Assembly (NCBI GenBank): GCA_949297365.1
Contig: CASFSL010000016.1
Coordinates: 1 to 64,000, forward strand
Direction of reading: 5' to 3'
Length of the DNA stretch: 64,000 nt
Origin: an uncultured Bacteroidales bacterium
Lineage (GTDB): Bacteria; Bacteroidota; Bacteroidia; Bacteroidales; UBA932
Shown: one piece after another, positions 58,323-64,000 of the stretch
Position numbering within the stretch: position 1 is the first letter of the stretch
Layout of the letters: each line of letters opens with the position of its first letter
Notes under the pieces: model-generated
Database searches by the model: none
Told to the model about the DNA's origin: nothing
The model's input: the letters and a program-made list of their open reading frames with translations, nothing else
Translations under genes and position numbers: made by a program

Positions 58323-59287
58323 GAGATACCCGTCAGTCCTCACCGGTAATGACACTGCTGCTGGCAGTGGCTGCAGCCGGAATGGCTGTGTCCGCCTTCT
58401 TCCTGCCGGACGTACATGAATGCACTGTGTCAATAGTGCAGCCGGAATGGCTTTCCAATGTGCTGTCACTGCTGACGTTGCTGGCTGTAGCCGTATCTCT
58501 CAATTATGTGAATTCCAATAATTTTCAGTTCTCCTCGGACTCAAAGTTGCTTTATCTGCCGTACCTGCTGGCGGTAATGGCTTTCCCAGGGGCGATAACC
58601 CTTACTTATTGTCATCTTGCGGCCTTTCTGACAGTATGGACGCTGTATTTTACGCTGATGTATGTCAACGGAGAGTATCACAGGCTGTATTATGCCTTTA
58701 TGGCCGGACTGGTATCGTCTCTGTCGGCCCTGCTGCTGCCTCCGCTGCTGTACGTGTGCGCGTTTATCCTGCTGTATATCATTTACCTGAGAGGACAGGA
58801 CATCATCCGTCTTCTGCTGGCATATCTGTCAGCGGTACTGCTCCCCTGGGTATATGCAGCGGTGTGGATGATTTTCTTTAGACAGCCTGGGGCACTGAAA
58901 GGTTTCCTTGCGGATTTCGGAGCCGGACTGAGCCCCTCCCTGCCTGCTTTTTCAGGGATGGATATACTGACAGCCGTATATCTTTCCCTGCTGATCCTCA
59001 TCGGAATAAGGGCTGTGGTGTGTATTGTCTCCAGAAGCCATGAAAGAAACAAGGCCCAGAAAAACGCATTCGGTCTTTCTGCGGCCTTGTCGATATTCGT
59101 ACTCGCTTTGGAACTGCTGTTCGGCGGAACTATGACGTCACTGTCAGTGATAGTGGCGGCGGTTCCGTTCTCGTTCGCTGTTTTCAACTTTCTTTCCAAC
59201 GGCAGGAGGGTAGAGACTTCTCTCTTGCTGTCTCTTCTCCTTTTGGCAGCAGTCCTGCTCAGAGTATTCGGATTCCTGAATCTCTAG
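58319..59287 (+). CDS. Multi-spanning membrane protein (DUF6427-like)
   Basis: 322 residues with about nine to ten hydrophobic segments and short loops; the sequence NYVNSNNFQFSSDSKLLYLPYLL is the most polar conserved-looking part. The arrangement is like unnamed Bacteroidetes membrane proteins found near purD or phosphatidate genes (DUF6427); the family assignment is tentative. Overlaps purD by 4 bp and the convergent aminotransferase by 4 bp. Confidence 0.65.
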   Translation: MRDTRQSSPVMTLLLAVAAAGMAVSAFFLPDVHECTVSIVQPEWLSNVLSLLTLLAVAVSLNYVNSNNFQFSSDSKLLYLPYLLAVMAFPGAITLTYCHLAAFLTVWTLYFTLMYVNGEYHRLYYAFMAGLVSSLSALLLPPLLYVCAFILLYIIYLRGQDIIRLLLAYLSAVLLPWVYAAVWMIFFRQPGALKGFLADFGAGLSPSLPAFSGMDILTAVYLSLLILIGIRAVVCIVSRSHERNKAQKNAFGLSAALSIFVLALELLFGGTMTSLSVIVAAVPFSFAVFNFLSNGRRVETSLLLSLLLLAAVLLRVFGFLNL

Positions 59288-60483
59288 ATAGTCCTGCCGG
59301 GATACACCTTCAGGGCTTCCCTGAGACATGCAAGGGCCTCGCGCAGGTCCTCGATCTTGAGCACATAGGCGATGCGGACCTCGTCCTTGCCTTTGCCGGG
59401 AGTAGCGTAGAATCCGGCCATCGGAGCCACCATCACGGTCTTTCCGTTGTAAGAGAAGTCCTCCAGCAGCCATTGTGCGAATTTCTCACTGTCATCTATG
59501 GGCAGGCGTACGGCCGCATAGAATGCACCCATGGGGGTAGGGCATACCACACCGGGGATGGTACGGAGAGTCTCTACCAGAAAATCTCTTCTCTTGATAT
59601 ACTCGTCCCTTACGGCCTTGAAGTACGATGCGGGAGCATTGAGGGCTGCCTCGGCGGCGATCTGTCCGTATGCAGGAGAGCAGAGACGGGCCTGGGAGTA
59701 GCGCAGCACGGCGTTCATCACCTCCTTGTTCTTGGATATGATGGCTCCGATACGCACACCGCAGAGAGAGTATCTCTTGGAGACTGAGTCGCAGAGGATG
59801 ACGTTGTTCTCCAGTCCTTTGATGTGCATGCAGGAGTAGTGGGGCTCGTCGGTGTAGCAGAACTCACGGTATACCTCGTCGGAGTAGATGAAGAGGTTGT
59901 GCTTGCGGGCTATGTCTCCGAGTTTCTCGATCTCATCCTTGGTGTAGAGCACTCCGGTGGGGTTGCAGGGATTGCAGATGATGATACCCTTTGTGCGGGG
60001 AGTGATGTGTTTCTCGAACTCCTCGATGGAGGGGATGGCGAAGCCGTTGTCCATGGATGTGGTGATGGGCACGAACTTCACGTCGTTGACGATGGCGAAG
60101 GAGTTGTAGTTGGTGTAGAACGGCTCCAGTACGATGACCTCGTCATCGGGATCGCAGGTGACTGTGAGGGCTATCTGAAGGGCCTCGCTGCCGCCGGTAG
60201 TTACGTTGATGTCGGTGTAGTCTACGTCGATGCCGATGTTCTGGTAGTACTTTGCCAGCCCCTTGCGGTAGGACTCATTGCCGGCCGAATTGGGGTAGGC
60301 CACGAGCTTGAGCTGATTGTCCTTTACGGCCTGGAGAGCCTCGACCGGCGATGCTATGTCGGGCTGTCCGATGTTGAGGTGGTATACTTTTATGCCTCTT
60401 TTCTTGGCGGCATCAGCATAGGGAACGAGTTTCCTTATGGGAGATGCGGGCAGTGCCTGAGCTTTTTTAGAAAGTGTCAACAT
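59284..60483 (-). CDS. Class I/II PLP-dependent aminotransferase
   Basis: 399 residues, fold type I. Seen: NIGQPDIASPVEAL at the start, TTGGSEALQIALTV (PLP phosphate contact), CNPCNPTGVLY, FIYSDEVYREF (PLP ring Asp and Tyr), the PLP lysine in CDSVSKRYSLCGVRIG and a late arginine in KDEVRIAYVL. Most similar in style to aspartate/tyrosine-like aminotransferases; the donor cannot be decided. -7 box TAACTTTG (minus 60515-60508), 24 bp upstream. Confidence 0.9.
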   Translation of the reverse strand: MLTLSKKAQALPASPIRKLVPYADAAKKRGIKVYHLNIGQPDIASPVEALQAVKDNQLKLVAYPNSAGNESYRKGLAKYYQNIGIDVDYTDINVTTGGSEALQIALTVTCDPDDEVIVLEPFYTNYNSFAIVNDVKFVPITTSMDNGFAIPSIEEFEKHITPRTKGIIICNPCNPTGVLYTKDEIEKLGDIARKHNLFIYSDEVYREFCYTDEPHYSCMHIKGLENNVILCDSVSKRYSLCGVRIGAIISKNKEVMNAVLRYSQARLCSPAYGQIAAEAALNAPASYFKAVRDEYIKRRDFLVETLRTIPGVVCPTPMGAFYAAVRLPIDDSEKFAQWLLEDFSYNGKTVMVAPMAGFYATPGKGKDEVRIAYVLKIEDLREALACLREALKVYPGRTI

Positions 60484-60507
60484 GATATTTTTTGTTTATT
60501 GGGGCAA

Positions 60508-60545
60508 CAAAGTTATGAACTTTTCCGCAAAAACTTCTAAATTTG
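60508..60545. promoter_or_regulatory. Divergent promoters of the aminotransferase and purM
   Basis: Minus TAACTTTG (60515-60508); plus TAAATTTG (60538-60545), 42 bp before purM. Both TAnnTTTG; -33 boxes are weak. Confidence 0.5.
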
Positions 60546-60587
60546 TATTTTGTTAATGAAATATTGTCAATCCTGCGAAAAGAGATT

Positions 60588-61766
60588 ATGAGTAACACTG
60601 AAAGCAGATACATGCTCAGAGGAGTCTCCTCTGTGAAAGAAGATGTTCACAACGCCATCAAAAATATAGATAAAGGCCTTTATCCCAGGGCTTTCTGTAA
60701 GATTATCCCCGATATGTTCACCGGAGACCCGGACTGGTGTCTGGTCATGCATGCGGACGGTGCCGGTACCAAGTCATCCCTCGCATATACGTACTGGAGG
60801 GAGACGGGGGACATGAGCGTGTGGAAGGGCATAGCCCGGGATGCGATGGTCATGAATACAGATGACCTGCTCTGCGTCGGCATAACGGACGGCATACTGG
60901 TGTCATCGACTATCGGACGCAACAAGAACCTCATCCCCGGAGAGGTCATCTCGGCCATCATCTCGGGCACAGACGAGTTCATCAAGTCCATGGAGCGTTA
61001 CGGCATAAGGATGACTCTCACAGGCGGCGAGACTGCTGATGTGGGAGATCTTGTGAGGACGGTGATAGTGGACAGTACAGTGTGTGCCAGAGTGCGCCGC
61101 AGCGACATCATAGACAATTCCCGCATAGCTGCCGGGGACGTGATCGTGGGCCTGGCCTCATTCGGACAGGCCGAGTACGAGGACGAGTACAACGGCGGTA
61201 CAGGCAGCAACGGCCTTACTTCGGCCCGCCACGACCTCTTCGCCCACTATCTGGCGGACAAATATCCCGAGAGTTACGATCACGCCATGCCGGCCTCGCT
61301 GGTCTACTCCGGCAGCCGTATGCTTACCGAGAAAGAACCGGAGACCGGCCTGACCTACGGCAAGCTGCTGCTTTCGCCGACCAGGACATACGCACCGGTG
61401 ATGAAGCGTATATTCGACGGGTACAAGGACCGGATTCACGGTATGATTCACTGCTCCGGCGGTGCCCAGACCAAAGTCCTGCATTTTATAGACTCTCTCC
61501 GAGTTGTGAAAGACAATATGTTCCCCGTGCCTCCGCTCTTCAAGGCCATTCAGATAGAGTCCGATACTGACTGGCAGGAGATGTACAGGGTGTTCAATAT
61601 GGGACACCGTATGGAGATATATACCGACAAGGAGTCCGCTTCGGCCATGATAGACATCTCGCGCTCGCTGGGCGTGGATGCCAGGATTGTGGGTCATGTG
61701 GAGGCTTCGGACAAGGCGGAAGTCGTGATTTCAGGGGAGAACGGAAAGTTTATCTATCACAACTAG
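60588..61766 (+). CDS. purM: Phosphoribosylformylglycinamidine cyclo-ligase (AIR synthase)
   Basis: 392 residues from ATG 60588. Fifth step of purine synthesis. Seen: LVMHADGAGTKSSLAY (start of the ATP site), ARDAMVMNTDDLLCVGI, LTGGETADVGDLVRT, YNGGTGSNGLTSARHD and HCSGGAQTKVLHF. It is about 40 residues longer than E. coli PurM, with a distinctive N-terminus, as is usual in Bacteroidetes. First gene of a plus-strand operon reaching the right edge. Confidence 0.93.
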   Translation: MSNTESRYMLRGVSSVKEDVHNAIKNIDKGLYPRAFCKIIPDMFTGDPDWCLVMHADGAGTKSSLAYTYWRETGDMSVWKGIARDAMVMNTDDLLCVGITDGILVSSTIGRNKNLIPGEVISAIISGTDEFIKSMERYGIRMTLTGGETADVGDLVRTVIVDSTVCARVRRSDIIDNSRIAAGDVIVGLASFGQAEYEDEYNGGTGSNGLTSARHDLFAHYLADKYPESYDHAMPASLVYSGSRMLTEKEPETGLTYGKLLLSPTRTYAPVMKRIFDGYKDRIHGMIHCSGGAQTKVLHFIDSLRVVKDNMFPVPPLFKAIQIESDTDWQEMYRVFNMGHRMEIYTDKESASAMIDISRSLGVDARIVGHVEASDKAEVVISGENGKFIYHN

Positions 61767-61775
61767 TCTTTCGGG

Positions 61776-63254
61776 ATGATGTCAGGACGGTATATTCTTA
61801 GAGTTCTGGCGGCTGCCGCTCTGCCGCTGTGTCTGCTTTCATGTAAGGACGAGGGCGGTGAGAGGACCCTGCTGCCCATTGCTCAAAAGGCATTGATAGA
61901 TACCGCCTCAGTGTATTATACGGACTTGAGCAGTTATCCGAAGGATATATCCAAGTTGCCGATAGGAGTTCTGGATTGTAGTGTCAACGGTTTCGAGGTA
62001 GTGGAGCGGCTGCTTACATTGGACCGTTTTGACAATATTACCGGCAAGCCAAGCCCGGACGGGATCGTGGATTTCGGAGGAGAGAACATCCAGTTTCTGT
62101 CGGACAGGGCCAACGGACCCTATGGCGGATATATTGAGGAAGGCAATCTGGACTTTCTTAAGGAGCAGGTTCTGTGCAATACCCTATTTCTGATGGGGGA
62201 TGATTTCTTCAATCTGGCCGGAGACGAATACCGTTCAGGCTATAAGGAGCCGGTAAAGCTGATAATAGTGTCTTCACCTGTGGCTGACCTGCGTGTTCTG
62301 CCTGATGTGGAGAATTTTCTGGAGCAGAGCGGAACTGGTGTAAAGGCTATAGGAGTAGTCGAGGCCGGTGTGCAGGAGGCGGTGTCGGATGTGGATGAGG
62401 ACGGCAATCTCTGTGTAGGTGTCCTTTTTGCTCCTGACGGGGTGTCCTCCATCGAGTACGAATCGATGATACGGAAGGCTGTAGGAAATACCGGCGGTAA
62501 AGTTCAGGTGCTGAATCAGGAGGCGGTAGGCCTGGATGCGGCCATAAAAGGCGATACCGCCTATGTGGACACCTCGGCAGTCGTGGCCAGAGGGTCTTAT
62601 GAAGGACCTGTCTCCGGTGTCAGCTACAACAATATAGACATGTCCCTGTTTGACCGCTATGGATTCGATACTCAGGGCAATGCTCTTTTGTACCCCGGAA
62701 AGGGAGATCTTTCCGGAGTGCAGCTCAATTCGGTGGAGAATTATGTCCGTTTCCACCTGGTGTCCATGATAGAACGTCACCGCAGGAGCGGCAGCAGGGT
62801 GCCCATTTCCTCGATAATCCTGGCTGACGGCAGCTATGCTCAGGTGAGGGGTGTCCTGGAAGAGGTCATGGATGAGCTCTACAACTACAGACGCGGCGGC
62901 ATCTATCTTTACCGTTCAGGCATTTCTCCTGATTTCAGGTTCATAGATCCTGCCGAGTGTGCGGCTGTCGAGGCCTATAAGATATTGAGAAATGACCGTA
63001 ATCTGGCATTGAGAGGAGACCTGACCAGACTGGAGTCCTTTATCTCCCTGCCGTCAGCCTCATTGCCGGAAGATGTCCTCAATCCGGACGGAACCATGAA
63101 GGACGGTTTCAAGTACGGCCGTCAGTGCGGCAGCGAGGAGCTGACCACCAAGGTAGTGCCGTTTGCTCCCAGATACGTTTCGCCGGAGATTATGAATTAT
63201 ATCGAAAGGAACAATTCGGAAGTATATTCCTTGATAAGAAATTACCTATATTAA
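61776..63254 (+). CDS. Conserved lipoprotein of unknown function
   Basis: 492 residues. Lipoprotein signal ending LPLCLLSC (Cys at about 23). The long extracytoplasmic domain has repeated alpha/beta elements (KLIIVSSPVADLRVL, GVKAIGVVEAGVQEAV, NLCVGVLFAPDG), reminiscent of a periplasmic binding fold, but no family is recognised. The start may be either of two adjacent ATGs. It lies 9 bp after purM and 1 bp before the exonuclease gene, so all are co-transcribed. Confidence 0.7.
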   Translation: MMSGRYILRVLAAAALPLCLLSCKDEGGERTLLPIAQKALIDTASVYYTDLSSYPKDISKLPIGVLDCSVNGFEVVERLLTLDRFDNITGKPSPDGIVDFGGENIQFLSDRANGPYGGYIEEGNLDFLKEQVLCNTLFLMGDDFFNLAGDEYRSGYKEPVKLIIVSSPVADLRVLPDVENFLEQSGTGVKAIGVVEAGVQEAVSDVDEDGNLCVGVLFAPDGVSSIEYESMIRKAVGNTGGKVQVLNQEAVGLDAAIKGDTAYVDTSAVVARGSYEGPVSGVSYNNIDMSLFDRYGFDTQGNALLYPGKGDLSGVQLNSVENYVRFHLVSMIERHRRSGSRVPISSIILADGSYAQVRGVLEEVMDELYNYRRGGIYLYRSGISPDFRFIDPAECAAVEAYKILRNDRNLALRGDLTRLESFISLPSASLPEDVLNPDGTMKDGFKYGRQCGSEELTTKVVPFAPRYVSPEIMNYIERNNSEVYSLIRNYLY

Positions 63255-63255
63255 A

Positions 63256-63843
63256 ATGCAGTATCCAGCAAGTATTTCCTCAGAAGAATTATCACAGCTA
63301 GAATCGGTGGATTTTGACGGTCCTATCGTCGTCGTCTCGGATCTGGATGAAGATTTTGCGGAGGCGATGGACTATCTGAAGGGCCAGACTGTGATAGGCT
63401 TTGATACTGAAACCAAACCTAGTTTTACCTCCAACTCACCCAGACATCATGTCGCCTTGCTCCAGCTTTCCGGCAGGGACAAGGCCTATGTGTTCAGACT
63501 CAATCTCATGGGCCTGCCGGCACCTCTGGTCTCAGTTCTCTCTGACAGTCGCATAACCAAAGTAGGTGCGGCGGTCAAGGATGATGTCCGCGGGCTGATG
63601 TATTACCGAAAGTTTACACCCAGGTCATTTGTGGACCTGCAGTCCATGGTGGCCGAGTACGGCATACAGGACAAGAGCGTGCGTAAGATGTCGGCCATCA
63701 TTCTGGGCAAGAAAGTCTCCAAGACCCAGCAGCTTTCCAACTGGGAGGCTCCTCAGCTCTCCGGAGCGCAGTTGAAATATGCGGCTATAGACGCGTGGGT
63801 GTGCCGCGAGATGTATGTCAGACTGAAGACAGAAGGTAAGTGA
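63256..63843 (+). CDS. 3'-5' exonuclease domain protein (RNase D/WRN type)
   Basis: 195 residues made of one DEDD-type exonuclease domain. Exo I is VIGFDTETKP (D and E); Exo II lies in VGAAVKDDVRGLMYY; Exo III is YAAIDAWVCREMY (Y-x3-D, the DEDDy subclass). The C-terminal HRDC domain of RNase D is absent. Stand-alone domains of this kind act on RNA or DNA ends; the substrate is unknown. Its stop is 1 bp before the next ATG. Confidence 0.87.
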   Translation: MQYPASISSEELSQLESVDFDGPIVVVSDLDEDFAEAMDYLKGQTVIGFDTETKPSFTSNSPRHHVALLQLSGRDKAYVFRLNLMGLPAPLVSVLSDSRITKVGAAVKDDVRGLMYYRKFTPRSFVDLQSMVAEYGIQDKSVRKMSAIILGKKVSKTQQLSNWEAPQLSGAQLKYAAIDAWVCREMYVRLKTEGK

Positions 63844-63844
63844 T

Positions 63845-64000
63845 ATGACGACAATAGTCTTGAAAAAGGGACGGGAGGAGTCTTTGCTCCGTTTTCATCC
63901 GTGGATCTTCTCCGGGGCTGTGGCATCCGTATCCGGAGCACCGTATGAGGGAGAGGTGGTCGAGGTCGTATCGTCAGAGCGTAAGTTCTTGGCCTACGGA
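63845..64000 (+). CDS. RlmI-like 23S rRNA cytosine methyltransferase, N-terminus (cut by the right edge)
   Basis: 52 codons are visible. The opening MTTIVLKKGREESLLRFHPW, then the continuation IFSGAVASV, is the PUA-domain start of RlmI/RlmK-type SAM-dependent methyltransferases (PW-I/V-F-S-G-A motif). The catalytic part lies outside. Tightly packed behind the exonuclease, in the purM operon. Confidence 0.75.
   Translation, partial: MTTIVLKKGREESLLRFHPWIFSGAVASVSGAPYEGEVVEVVSSERKFLAYG

Noticed and set aside
1-64000. tRNA, rRNA, CRISPR arrays or known riboswitches
   Set aside because: None was recognised by eye on either strand; a covariance-model scan would be needed to exclude short or divergent cases.

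Overview
The window looks like a Bacteroidales chromosome, at moderate GC. The evidence is the promoter style: -7 boxes of the form TAnnTTTG, several with a TTTG -33 box 18-20 bp upstream. It is supported by Bacteroidetes-specific protein families (DUF4493/DUF6359, DUF4296 and DUF4932 proteins, six-bladed propeller lipoproteins, membrane-anchored helix-turn-helix regulators with GTG or near-leaderless starts) and by a complete Na+-translocating NADH:quinone reductase operon. A gut Rikenellaceae-like lineage is plausible but cannot be fixed from sequence alone.

Layout. 1-2.3 kb is an accessory edge: the tail of an IS5-type transposase, then three very AT-rich membrane-anchored genes of unknown function, then a strong candidate for a rod-shaped (6S-like) non-coding RNA. 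2.3-8.2 kb holds conserved hypotheticals, a LytTR regulator coupled to a membrane-anchored phosphodiester-glycosidase-like protein, a candidate small RNA with its own promoter and terminator, a YwqG-like protein and a SWIM zinc-finger protein. 8.2-14.2 kb is nqrABCDEF on the minus strand, divergent from a PcrA/UvrD helicase. 16.6-25.8 kb has a nucleotide-sugar dehydrogenase, a surface lipoprotein, a 1,080-residue five-module iron-sulfur/flavin oxidoreductase fusion, dinD, the NAD(P)H-hydrate dehydratase and a transmembrane regulator. 25.9-31.8 kb has an FtsX/MacB-type permease, an M23-like/S41 protease fusion and an alpha/beta hydrolase.

31.8-44.4 kb is a mosaic accessory region. It contains a GHKL ATPase paired with a STAS-like DUF4325 protein, propeller and aspartic-protease-like lipoproteins, two leftover outer-membrane-barrel tails, two families of ATPase with nuclease-like ends (AAA_14/DUF4143 and AAA-ATPase-like/PD-(D/E)XK), a DUF4932 metalloprotease-like protein, a TetR regulator and an MBOAT/SGNH O-acylation pair. 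The promoter spacer of that pair is a trinucleotide microsatellite. 44.4-64 kb is housekeeping: tsaD, a COG2509 flavoprotein, an EamA transporter, ftsY-pheT, a five-gene minus-strand operon (DUF4296 lipoprotein, amidohydrolase, radical SAM, dtd, deoC), a deacetylase-purD-membrane protein operon, an aminotransferase, and a purM-lipoprotein-exonuclease-rlmI-like operon that runs off the right edge.

The most unusual items are: the microsatellite inside the O-acyltransferase promoter; the rod-shaped ncRNA; a 24-bp perfect inverted repeat enclosing two further hairpins between pheT and an outer-membrane protein gene; the HcnABC-like fusion enzyme; the ATPase/STAS-like pair; and the AT-rich three-gene membrane operon beside an insertion sequence. 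No CRISPR array, tRNA or rRNA was seen.
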